Below are positions 6,036 through 13,563 of a stretch of DNA of 14,901 bases, one piece after another; position 1 is the stretch's first letter; each line of letters begins with the position of its first letter. The position numbers were made by a program, and so were the translations under genes. The notes under the pieces were generated by a model. The model saw only the letters and a list, made by a program, of their open reading frames with translations, did no database searches and had not been told where the DNA came from. Source of the DNA: CAZTAR01 sp043813895 (lineage in GTDB: Bacteria; Planctomycetota; Phycisphaerae; UBA1845; UTPLA1). The stretch covers positions 1 through 14,901 of the forward strand of contig JBDRKQ010000026.1 in NCBI GenBank assembly GCA_043813895.1, in the 5' to 3' direction.

Positions 6036-8753
6036 ATGCCTCGCATGGCGATTGCCATCACAATCCTGATCCTTGCCACCTCCGGCATCGCGGCTGCCCG
6101 CCAGGCTCCAGACAACTCATCTGAGAATCAGGCGGCGCCACCGCCGCAGTTGAAGGCTCCGACCGCGCGGTGGGTTCCCGACCTTCCCGGCCCTTGGAAT
6201 GCGGAGCTCCGTCTCGCCCGATCTCCGGACGGCCTCACATTCACGACGATCGACAAGCCCGTGTTCCGGTTCGCCGACGCGCCCACGCTGGCCCGGCTGC
6301 CGGACAATCGCTTGCTGGCGGTATTCAAGCACTACTCCCGCAGCCAGCGCCGACACTTCGGCTCTCTGGGCTGCACGATCTCGAGTGATGAGGGCAAGAC
6401 CTGGTCGCCTGTCAAACCGGTGATGATCGACGGGCTCAACCGTCGATCCGGCCCACCCGGCGGGCCCGTGCTCGTCGTGCGGCCCGATGAGCCGGTGCGA
6501 CTCGTCTTCGTGTGCAAGGACGCCAAAGGCCGGCGAGCCACCTACGTCGCAGAGATGACCGAGGAGTCCGGGCCCAAACCGGTCCAGCGGCCGAGGTTCA
6601 AGGTGACCGGGCGACTCAGGCTTGCGGAGAAGCAACCCGTAGTCGACGACCTGGTCGTTTTGTACGTCGACAAGACGTGCCACCTGTTTGGCACTCTCCC
6701 TGATGTTGCCGGCAAGCGCTATCACGGCATCTCGAAGACCGGCCGGAAGTTCAAACGGCTTGACAACGTGCATGTCGCAGACGTTGGCAGGGAGGGTTGT
6801 GCCGTCTCAGCGGGCGATGGATACCGTTTTTATGGGACGTGCCCGGCGGGGATCATGTCGGCAACATCCACGGATGGCGCGGCCTGGACGCGAGAGGAGG
6901 GTTTGCGGTTTGTCGGCGGGCAGGACCCGGCCGTGATCAAGCTCAGGAAGGACGGCTACCTGATGCTGTATGTGAAGCCGCCTCCCGGTGCGCGCGGCAG
7001 AGATCGTCGAGAGAGCAGCAGCGAACAGGACGCCGAGACGCACTGGATCGAGGTAGAGGGAATCGAGCAACCGTCCGAGGTTGACGAGGCGTTCGCCGAT
7101 CAGGCGGTTCTGGATGCGTGGTACGACGCGGAAGAGTTGGCGTTGGCCGACGCGCGCGAGGCGGCGATCGAATCGTTGAAATCCGGCGAGGAAGCGGACG
7201 AAGATGAAGCTTTCTACGGCAGTGACGAGGCTATGACACCGGAGGAGCTGGAAGAGGAGTTGTGGGCGAAGGATGGTGAAGAGGAGGAGGAGTGGCTGCC
7301 TCCCGATGAGGAGGCATACGAGAACGACGTCGAAGGACGCGACTCCACGGACGGCTGGTCCGACTTCGAGTGCACCGAAGACGGCGTGCCGCTGCCCGAT
7401 TTCGTCCATCCGGTGAACTACCGCACGTGGTTCGAGCAGCGCCATGATCCCGGCCTTGTTGAGGACAACGCCTACGACTACTACGCAGCGCTCATGTTCG
7501 GTCCGGACGGAGGACACCGCACCGGTCACGTGATCCCACACTTTGTCAACATGGGAAGCGACCAGTCGAATACGTCTCCTCCCGGTCCGTGGCACCCTGA
7601 TGAGCGTCCTGCATGGGAACAGTCATATCACGAAGCCGCCGACTTGACGGCGCGCTTTGCCGAAGCCGCTTCGCACAGGAACTACGTCCGGCAACCGTTG
7701 TTCTCTCTGCCCGGCGACACGCGTCCCGATGCCATCTCGGAAGGAGACGACCGGTCGACCGATCCCGAGTTGCGCAATCTGCTGCTGAACGCGCTGCTGC
7801 CGGACTTGTCGGCGCATCGTATGCTCGTCAAACAGACGATGTCCGATGCCTGGCGGGCTCCGGACGGGGTGGTCGACCCGCAGGCGATGATCGATTCGCT
7901 GGACACCTGCCTCAGCAGCGGAGGGCACATCGCCGAGGGCGAATTCTTGATCGAGTCGCTGATGGGCGTTGCGATCAAGATGTTTGTGGAAACCCACGCG
8001 CGCCAGGCATTGGTCCATGAAGTCTTCGATGCCGACGAGTTGGAACTGGCGCTCGAAGTGTTTATTGAGAAGGACACTCCATTGCCCGATCCGGGAGGCT
8101 GGGTGTCCGGTGAAGTTGCGGCGAGTCTTGATGTCACGCAGTATCTATATGGGCCGTATGAGGACGGCCGCGAGCCGAAGCTCGACCCGGAGCGTTTCGA
8201 GCGGTTGCACAAGTGGTTCGGCACGGACAGCGAGCCCGTGCCACAGCTCTCAGCTGAAGAGATCGAGTCCAGCGACCCGCGCGCCACGGCGGACAAGTTC
8301 GTCGGATACTACCGTGAGGTTGGCGAGAAGATGCGGATCGGTTATCCCGACCACAAGCGCGCCGAGTTTGACGCGCTGGCCAAGTCGTACACGGACGACA
8401 AGATCACTGAGATGCTGGTGCCTTCGCTGGGCCGCGCGCATCAGATCGCGACCCGCTATGAAGCCTCGCGGCGCGCGACACAGCTCACATACGCTATCCA
8501 CTTGCACAAGGCGCGGACCGGCGCGTGGCCCGGATCGCTGGACGACCTGCCGCCAAGGTATACCGAGACGGCTCGGACAGACCCGTTCAGCGGCGCGGAC
8601 TTTGCCTATCGTGTCACCGATGACGGCCCCTTGCTCTACTCGACATCCGAGAACGGCGCCGACGACGGCGGCGTCCACCATTCCCGTTGGAACGACGAGG
8701 AAACCGACAACGGCGACGACTATGTGTTCTGGCCGCCGAAGCATCGGGAGTGA
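6036..8753 (+). CDS. secreted protein with sialidase-like propeller, acidic linker and pseudopilin-like tail; function unknown
   Basis: A 905-residue exported protein that I do not recognise as a named family. Residues 1-21 form a Sec signal peptide (hydrophobic AIAITILILATSGIAAA, cleavage likely after Ala21). Residues ~40-315 look like a beta-propeller of the BNR/sialidase type: an Asp box SSDEGKTW at 116-123, a degenerate one STDGAAW at 278-284, and repeated strand patterns such as RLPDNRLLAVF and LRKDGYLMLYV. Residues ~329-448 are very acidic, with Glu/Asp runs, and are probably disordered. Residues ~450-815 are mostly helical and unassigned. Residues ~815-905 (YAIHLHKARTGAWPGSLDDL, then DPFSG, a DDG-LLYS segment and DDYVFWP) resemble the C-terminal tail of planctomycete proteins related to type II secretion pseudopilins. 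The catalytic residues of sialidases cannot be identified, so no enzymatic role is claimed. GGAGG at 6024-6028 supports the ATG; a second ATG lies at codon 4. It starts 69 bases after the mutase, but its function looks unrelated. Confidence 0.85.
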   Translation: MPRMAIAITILILATSGIAAARQAPDNSSENQAAPPPQLKAPTARWVPDLPGPWNAELRLARSPDGLTFTTIDKPVFRFADAPTLARLPDNRLLAVFKHYSRSQRRHFGSLGCTISSDEGKTWSPVKPVMIDGLNRRSGPPGGPVLVVRPDEPVRLVFVCKDAKGRRATYVAEMTEESGPKPVQRPRFKVTGRLRLAEKQPVVDDLVVLYVDKTCHLFGTLPDVAGKRYHGISKTGRKFKRLDNVHVADVGREGCAVSAGDGYRFYGTCPAGIMSATSTDGAAWTREEGLRFVGGQDPAVIKLRKDGYLMLYVKPPPGARGRDRRESSSEQDAETHWIEVEGIEQPSEVDEAFADQAVLDAWYDAEELALADAREAAIESLKSGEEADEDEAFYGSDEAMTPEELEEELWAKDGEEEEEWLPPDEEAYENDVEGRDSTDGWSDFECTEDGVPLPDFVHPVNYRTWFEQRHDPGLVEDNAYDYYAALMFGPDGGHRTGHVIPHFVNMGSDQSNTSPPGPWHPDERPAWEQSYHEAADLTARFAEAASHRNYVRQPLFSLPGDTRPDAISEGDDRSTDPELRNLLLNALLPDLSAHRMLVKQTMSDAWRAPDGVVDPQAMIDSLDTCLSSGGHIAEGEFLIESLMGVAIKMFVETHARQALVHEVFDADELELALEVFIEKDTPLPDPGGWVSGEVAASLDVTQYLYGPYEDGREPKLDPERFERLHKWFGTDSEPVPQLSAEEIESSDPRATADKFVGYYREVGEKMRIGYPDHKRAEFDALAKSYTDDKITEMLVPSLGRAHQIATRYEASRRATQLTYAIHLHKARTGAWPGSLDDLPPRYTETARTDPFSGADFAYRVTDDGPLLYSTSENGADDGGVHHSRWNDEETDNGDDYVFWPPKHRE

Positions 8754-8931
8754 GACGAATGATCAGAGCCCCGACCGTAAGCGAGGGCTTGGCGTTCGCC
8801 GGGGTGGGCCGTTTCATCCGCGCGGTGACCGCTTGCTGACACGCATGGCTCTGATCCTCGTTGGCCACGGGGGTCGACGCTACGGGATCGCAGGGCCGAT
8901 GCTACGGCGCACAGGGTCTGTCGGACAGTGC
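8754..8931. other. convergent intergenic gap with one REP-like palindrome
   Basis: This gap separates the 3' ends of the secreted protein gene and the AraC-type regulator gene. At about 8766-8791 it contains AGCCCCGACCGTAAGCGAGG followed by GCTTGG, an imperfect palindrome (GCCCCG against CGAGGGC) of the dispersed kind I associate with planctomycete intergenic DNA. A short partial direct repeat (GCTACGGGATCGCAGGG and GCTACGGCGCACAGGG) lies at about 8880-8920. There is no convincing terminator, although the two transcripts converge here. Confidence 0.4.
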
Positions 8932-9822
8932 CTACTCTGAAGCGAGTGCCGTTCGGAAGGCGGTGGGGGTCAGGCCAGTCCTTTCTCGGAAGACCTGGCA
9001 GAACCAGTCCGGGTTGGAGTAGCCGATCTCTTGGGCGACGCGCTTGATCTGCCAGTTTGTCGTGGCCAGGAAACGTTTGGCGAGTTCGACGCGGCGCGTG
9101 GCGATGTACCGGCTCATACGCACGCCCAGTTGTTCCGCGAAGAGATGCGTCAAGTAGGTGCTGTTGATCCCGAGAGTCGCTGCGATGCCGGCCGCGCTCA
9201 AGTCCTCGTCGGACAGATGGAGTTCGATATACTCGATGGCCTTGAGAACCTGTGCATGTGTCGGCCGTTTCGTCTTGCCGCGACCGGACGCATCGTCTTG
9301 CGGCTCCTCGGCCACGTCATCGCCCATCGCGAGAAGCGGCAGCAGATGCGTGGTGTGCCGAGCCACAAAGTTCTCGATCAGGATGTCGAATAGCTCCATA
9401 TGGTGTTCGAACGCGTCCTCCGGGAGCGACCCGTCACAGACGACATGACACGCCGCCAAGCACCGGCGGTGCCAGACGACCGGCAGGATGGCGCAGAATC
9501 TGTCGTGCGGACACTTGTGCCAATGTGTTACCGGCCGAACCGCCAACTCCGCCAGGTGGCAGCGCCAGGATTCTCGGCAATACGCCGGGTCGGCGGCCGC
9601 GTCGCAGGCCGGATGTTGGGAGGCGATCGGGATTCCGTTGCGGTGCGTCGCGCCGGGGAGGTCTATTGGGGTCATGACGGCCCTTGCACCCGTGATCCTG
9701 TGGAATCGTTCGAGGACGGATCCGGTTAGGTCCGCCAGGAATGCCGTCCGGCTTTCCGGCTCGCTCCGCGCGGACTTGTCACGCGGCGTCTCGACGCATC
9801 GGAATGGTGTGTCACCAGACAA
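8932..9822 (-). CDS. AraC-family transcriptional regulator with Cys-rich PocR-like sensor domain
   Basis: DNA-binding regulator of 296 residues from the preferred TTG start. The C-terminal ~104 residues (about 191-294) are a classical AraC double helix-turn-helix: VLKAIEYIELHLS, LGINSTYLTHLFAEQLG, RRVELAKRFL, then VAQEIGYSNPDWFCQVFRERTGLTP. The N-terminal ~150 residues begin with a helix resembling LADLTGSVLERFHRITG and contain eight cysteines, seven of them clustered between residues 82 and 129 (CRESWRC, HKCPHDRFC, RRCLAACHVVC). This resembles the PocR sensory domain and suggests a metal, redox or small-molecule ligand; the ligand cannot be read. The frame continues to a GTG at 9894 (320 residues), but that codon has no Shine-Dalgarno site, whereas GGAG lies eight bases before the TTG at 9822. 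The gene is divergent from the tricorn-like protease gene, a common layout for a regulator and its target, but the link is only suggestive. Confidence 0.85.
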   Translation of the reverse strand: MSGDTPFRCVETPRDKSARSEPESRTAFLADLTGSVLERFHRITGARAVMTPIDLPGATHRNGIPIASQHPACDAAADPAYCRESWRCHLAELAVRPVTHWHKCPHDRFCAILPVVWHRRCLAACHVVCDGSLPEDAFEHHMELFDILIENFVARHTTHLLPLLAMGDDVAEEPQDDASGRGKTKRPTHAQVLKAIEYIELHLSDEDLSAAGIAATLGINSTYLTHLFAEQLGVRMSRYIATRRVELAKRFLATTNWQIKRVAQEIGYSNPDWFCQVFRERTGLTPTAFRTALASE

Positions 9823-9830
9823 GTGCCGCT

Positions 9831-9834
9831 CTCC
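9831..9834 (-). promoter_or_regulatory. ribosome binding site favouring a TTG start for the AraC-type regulator
   Basis: On the minus strand GGAGAGCGGCAC precedes TTG at 9822, leaving eight bases between GGAG and the start codon. The longer GTG start at 9894 has no purine-rich site within reach. The extra 24 residues it would add look like non-conserved leader sequence. Confidence 0.5.
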
Positions 9835-10138
9835 AATACTCTGAGAGTTCGCCCGGACTGCAACTTGGCCTCTGGCGCTCGGCACGACCGCCACGGATCG
9901 ATACGAGCTTACTCACAGTCTAAACGGGCTGGTCTCGCATTTGTAATGTTATTCTCCTCGGCATTGCCCGGCGGCGCAAGTCGGCATCTTAAGTCGGAAA
10001 CGCACGGGCAAGCCGTGAAGCCGCTGCACGGATCACGTTGGCCCTGTAGAGGAAGGGGGGGATACCTCATACAATCTCCGTCCTAACGGTGTGATCGCGT
10101 ATCTAGGAGAGGTGAATCGGTCCTCGTGAGTCTGGAAA
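9835..10138. other. divergent intergenic region with palindrome and possible promoters
   Basis: About 300 bases separate the regulator and protease starts. It holds a small hairpin at 10003-10017 (CACGG-GCAAG-CCGTG), a G-run at 10054-10060, and possible plus-strand promoter elements: TTGGCC at 10038-10043 with GATACC 17 bases later, or a lone TACAAT at 10070-10075. An A/T-richer stretch at about 9941-9955 (TTTGTAATGTTATTC) could serve the regulator on the minus strand. None of the promoter matches is strong. No convincing small gene is present, and I could not pick out an operator repeat for the regulator. Confidence 0.3.
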
Positions 10139-10144
10139 GAGAGG
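10139..10144 (+). promoter_or_regulatory. ribosome binding site for a GTG start (protease gene)
   Basis: GAGAGG lies six bases before the GTG at 10151. The encoded signal peptide begins directly at this codon, which supports the non-ATG start. Confidence 0.6.
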
Positions 10145-10150
10145 ATTAGT

Positions 10151-13100
10151 GTGGGTACTCTAAGCAAGTGGTTCAGTGTCGTGTTGTTCTTAGCGTGTTT
10201 CACCACCTCGGCGGTTCGTGCCGACAGCCGCCTGATGCGGTTTGCCGACGTCCACGGGGACAAGGTCGTCTTCACCTACGAGGACGATCTTTGGCTCGCA
10301 CCGACGGCCGGCGGCGATGCCAGGCGTATCACGAACGACGGCGGTAGCGAGCGTTTCGCGAAGTTCAGCCCTGACGGTTCGCTGCTTGGCTTCACCGCGA
10401 ACTACGACGGCGGCACCGATGTGTACGTCATGGATGCTGCCGGCGGATCGCCGCGACGCCTGACGTTTCATCCCGCGGCCGACAATGTGCTGGACTGGAC
10501 GCCGGACGGCGAATTCGTGCTCTTCCGTTCGCGTCGGGCGTATCCCAATCGTGCCGAACAGGTATACCGCATCTCCGTCGATGGCGGGATGCCGGAGAAG
10601 CTGCCTGTCGACAGGGCAGGCCTGACCTCGATGTCTCCCGACGGCAAGCGGATCGTGTACAACCGCATCAGTCGAGAGTTTCGCACGTGGAAGCGCCATC
10701 AGGGCGGCACCGCTCAAGACCTCTGGCTGGGCGACCTGGAGAAGGGCGAGTTCCGGCGCGTGACAAAGTGGCCCGGCACGGACAACTTCCCCATGTGGAC
10801 CGACGACGGCATCTACTTCTGCTCCGACCGCGAATACGGCACGCTCAACCTCTATCGGTATGACCCGGCCAACGAGGAGATCACGCCCATGACGTCGTAC
10901 AAGGACTACGACGTCAAGTACCCATCGCTCGGCCCGGGCTGCATCGTGTACCAATACGCCGAAGTCCTGCACCTGCTCGATCTAGCGACCGGCAAGACGC
11001 GACAGCTCGACATCAGAATCCCGTCCGACCTGGTCGAAGTCAGGCCGGAGTACGTCAGTCCCACGTCGAACACAGGCTCGTTTAACATCTCGCCCACCGG
11101 CAAGCGTGTCCTGCTGGAGACGCGCGGCGAGATCGTCAATTTGCCCGCCGAACAAGGCGAGCCGGTCAATCTCACACAAACATCGGCCACGCGCGAGAAG
11201 AACGCGGCCTGGTCGCCGGACGGCCGTTGGATCGCCTTCATCTCGGACAAGACCGGCGAAGAGGAGGTCTATCTCACCGATCAGAAGGGCGACGGCCAGT
11301 GGCGACAGCTCACGACCGGCGGCAAGGGCTGGCGGATGCACTTGATGTGGTCGCCGGATAGCAAGTGGCTCCTGTTCTCCGACAAGTTCATGAGGCTCAA
11401 CCTCGTTGACGCGGAGAGTGGTGAGATCACGCTCATCGACCAAGGCGAATACGACGACGGATGGGAGCGATGGGGGATTCAGGACTACGTGTGGTCGCCG
11501 GACAGCAAATGGGTCGCCTACTCGAAGCTGGAGGCGAACCTCAACCAGTCGATCTTCCTTTACTCACTGGGCGATCGCAAGAACTACCGTGTGACCGGCG
11601 ACGTGACACAGGATTCCAGCCCGTCGTTCGACCCACAGGGCCGCTATCTCTACTTCCTCTCGGAGCGGACCTTCGACCCGATCATGGGGATGGTCGACCA
11701 GAACCACATCTTCCTCGACATGTGCAGACCATACATCGTCGTGCTCGCTGACGGCGAGCCGTCGCCGTTTGCACCCAAGGACGACGAAGAGCCTGTCAGC
11801 GCCAAAGCAAAAGACGCGCAGGGCGAAGAGAAGAAGGACGTTGCCGAGGAGGAGAAAGAGGGCGACGCCCAAGAGAAGGACGCGGAAGAAGGTGACGCCG
11901 TGAAGATCGATCCGTTTGACTTCGAGCGCAGAACCGTGGTCGCCGAGGGAGTTCCCGCGGGGAACTACTTCCGCCTCGAAGCCACCGAGCACGGCTTCCT
12001 TTATCTCAAGAAGAACGGGCGTCAGTTCCTCAAGTACCAGACGATCAACGATGAGACAGGCGACAAGGTCGATCTGTACTACTACAATGTGGACCAGGAG
12101 GACCCGGACAAACGCAAGCCCGAGAAGCTCATGTCCGGCCTCAACAACTACCACCTCTCCGCGGACGGTAAGAAGCTCGTCTACAGGAGCGACAAGACGT
12201 ACGGCGTCGTCGACGCTGCGAAGAAGGCCGACGCGGGCGACGGCAAGGTCAAACTCGACCACGTCAAGATCAAGATCGACAGGCCGGCCGAGTTCCTACA
12301 GATTTTCAACGAGGCTTGGCGCATCCAGCGCGACTGGTTCTACGACCCTGGCCTGCACGGGGTCAATTGGGATGCCGTCGGGGAGAAGTATCGCAAACTC
12401 GTGCCCTATTGCGGCAACCGGAGCGACTTGAACTACATCATCGGTGAGATGATCGGCGAGCTGAACGCCGGACACACCTACATCGGCGGGGGCGACATCA
12501 CCGACAACGCAAAGCGTGTCGGAACCGCGCTGCTCGGCGTGGAGTTCGAGTCGCCCGCTGATGCCGACTACCACCGGATTGCCCGGATCGTTCGGGGCAC
12601 GGCGTGGAACAACGCCGAACGGTCTCCTCTCGCTGAGATGGATTGTCCCATCAAGCCGGGCGACTATCTCATCGCCATCGACGGTCAGGAAGTCAAACGT
12701 TCGGACAACGTTTACCGGTTCCTCGAGAACAAGGGCGGCAAGGCTGTCACGCTGACATCCAACATGCGACCTTCCGCCGACGAAGCCAAGACTTACCGGG
12801 TCCGCACCATCGGCAGCGAGAACGCCATCCGCTACCGGGAGTGGGTGGAGAACAACCGTGCGGCCGTTGCGAAGGCGACCGGCGGCAAGGTGGGCTACGT
12901 CCACATCCCCGACATGGGCGAGAACGGCCTGATCGAGTTCGCCAAGGCATGGTTCCCGGCATACACCAAACAGGGGATGGTCATCGACGTGCGATACAAC
13001 GGCGGCGGCTTCACCGGCGACATGATCATCGATCGCATCGAGCGCAAGCTCTGGGCCATCACCCAGCCGCGCGAGGGCAAGACCATCCGCGATCCCGAGC

Positions 13101-13489
13101 GGTGCTTCCACGGCCATCTCGTCGTCCTGATCAACGAGGACACGGGCTCCAACGGCGAGTACTTCGCCGAGGCGATCAAGATCAAGGGGATTGCCAAGGT
13201 GATCGGCATGAGGACCTGGGGCGGTGCTGTCGGCATCGAGGCGCACCAGCGTTTCGTGGACGGCGGCGCTACGACCCCTCCGCAGTTCGCCCCATTCGGC
13301 CTGTGCCGGAAGTGGCTGATCGAAGGGCACGGCGTTGATCCTGATATCGAAGTGCAAAACGAGCCGGGCGATGTCCTCCGCGGCAAGGACGCCCAACTCG
13401 AAGCCGGCATCGCATACGTACTGGACCGCATCAAGAATGACCCGATGCCAATCCCGGAGACGCCGGAGTTTCCGAAGAAGGCCAAGTAG
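10151..13489 (+). CDS. exported tricorn-like S41 serine protease with WD40-like propellers and PDZ domain
   Basis: Large (1112 residues) peptidase of the tricorn/S41 family, expected to degrade peptides or unfolded proteins. A Sec signal peptide (residues 1-24, SVVLFLACFTTSAVRA) predicts a periplasmic or extracytoplasmic location, unlike the cytosolic archaeal tricorn. Residues ~28-600 form the tandem propellers, with repeats such as FSPDGSLLGF, WTPDGEFVLF, SPDGKRIVY, WSPDGRWIAF and WSPDSKWL. A highly charged Lys/Glu/Asp insert occupies about residues 542-585. The helical domain with NEAWRIQRDWFYDP follows, then a PDZ domain (~791-873). Expected catalytic residues are His775 (NAGHTY), Ser1000 (TGSNGE) and Glu1058 (LIEGHG). 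Gly774 stands where archaeal tricorn has Ser745, and Asn1001 where it has the P1-selecting Asp966, so substrate preference probably differs from the archaeal enzyme. RTWGGAVG follows the nucleophile as in the family. It is divergent from the AraC-type regulator gene. Confidence 0.92.
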   Translation: MGTLSKWFSVVLFLACFTTSAVRADSRLMRFADVHGDKVVFTYEDDLWLAPTAGGDARRITNDGGSERFAKFSPDGSLLGFTANYDGGTDVYVMDAAGGSPRRLTFHPAADNVLDWTPDGEFVLFRSRRAYPNRAEQVYRISVDGGMPEKLPVDRAGLTSMSPDGKRIVYNRISREFRTWKRHQGGTAQDLWLGDLEKGEFRRVTKWPGTDNFPMWTDDGIYFCSDREYGTLNLYRYDPANEEITPMTSYKDYDVKYPSLGPGCIVYQYAEVLHLLDLATGKTRQLDIRIPSDLVEVRPEYVSPTSNTGSFNISPTGKRVLLETRGEIVNLPAEQGEPVNLTQTSATREKNAAWSPDGRWIAFISDKTGEEEVYLTDQKGDGQWRQLTTGGKGWRMHLMWSPDSKWLLFSDKFMRLNLVDAESGEITLIDQGEYDDGWERWGIQDYVWSPDSKWVAYSKLEANLNQSIFLYSLGDRKNYRVTGDVTQDSSPSFDPQGRYLYFLSERTFDPIMGMVDQNHIFLDMCRPYIVVLADGEPSPFAPKDDEEPVSAKAKDAQGEEKKDVAEEEKEGDAQEKDAEEGDAVKIDPFDFERRTVVAEGVPAGNYFRLEATEHGFLYLKKNGRQFLKYQTINDETGDKVDLYYYNVDQEDPDKRKPEKLMSGLNNYHLSADGKKLVYRSDKTYGVVDAAKKADAGDGKVKLDHVKIKIDRPAEFLQIFNEAWRIQRDWFYDPGLHGVNWDAVGEKYRKLVPYCGNRSDLNYIIGEMIGELNAGHTYIGGGDITDNAKRVGTALLGVEFESPADADYHRIARIVRGTAWNNAERSPLAEMDCPIKPGDYLIAIDGQEVKRSDNVYRFLENKGGKAVTLTSNMRPSADEAKTYRVRTIGSENAIRYREWVENNRAAVAKATGGKVGYVHIPDMGENGLIEFAKAWFPAYTKQGMVIDVRYNGGGFTGDMIIDRIERKLWAITQPREGKTIRDPERCFHGHLVVLINEDTGSNGEYFAEAIKIKGIAKVIGMRTWGGAVGIEAHQRFVDGGATTPPQFAPFGLCRKWLIEGHGVDPDIEVQNEPGDVLRGKDAQLEAGIAYVLDRIKNDPMPIPETPEFPKKAK

Positions 13490-13498
13490 GCGGCGGCT

Positions 13499-13519
13499 CC
13501 AGTGGATGTATCCAACTGG
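13499..13519. terminator. hairpin in convergent gap, possible bidirectional terminator
   Basis: CCAGTGGAT-GT-ATCCAACTGG forms a 9-10 base-pair stem with one bulged base and a very short loop, about ten bases after the protease stop codon and about 45 bases beyond the GatD stop codon on the other strand. Only short T-containing sequence follows (GATCTATCTATC), so it is weak as an intrinsic terminator. Its place between two converging genes is what suggests the role. Confidence 0.3.
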
Positions 13520-13563
13520 GATCTATCTATCTTCGTGACTGCTTTGAGAGTGCGGATGGGCTG

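Noticed and set aside
8870..8931. Partial direct repeat GCTACGGGATCGCAGGG / GCTACGGCGCACAGGG as an attachment site
   Set aside because: The copies are imperfect, overlap-length and closely spaced, with no integrase or tRNA gene nearby.
9823..10086. Possible small plus-strand gene of 87 codons in the divergent region
   Set aside because: Its start overlaps the regulator's own start and leader, it has no convincing ribosome binding site, and the product is Arg/Gly/Ser-rich without structure.
10126..10149. Seven-codon GTG-to-TAG open frame ending just before the protease start, as a possible leader peptide
   Set aside because: The nearest AGGAG (10105-10109) is 16 bases away, too far, and the frame is short enough to arise by chance.
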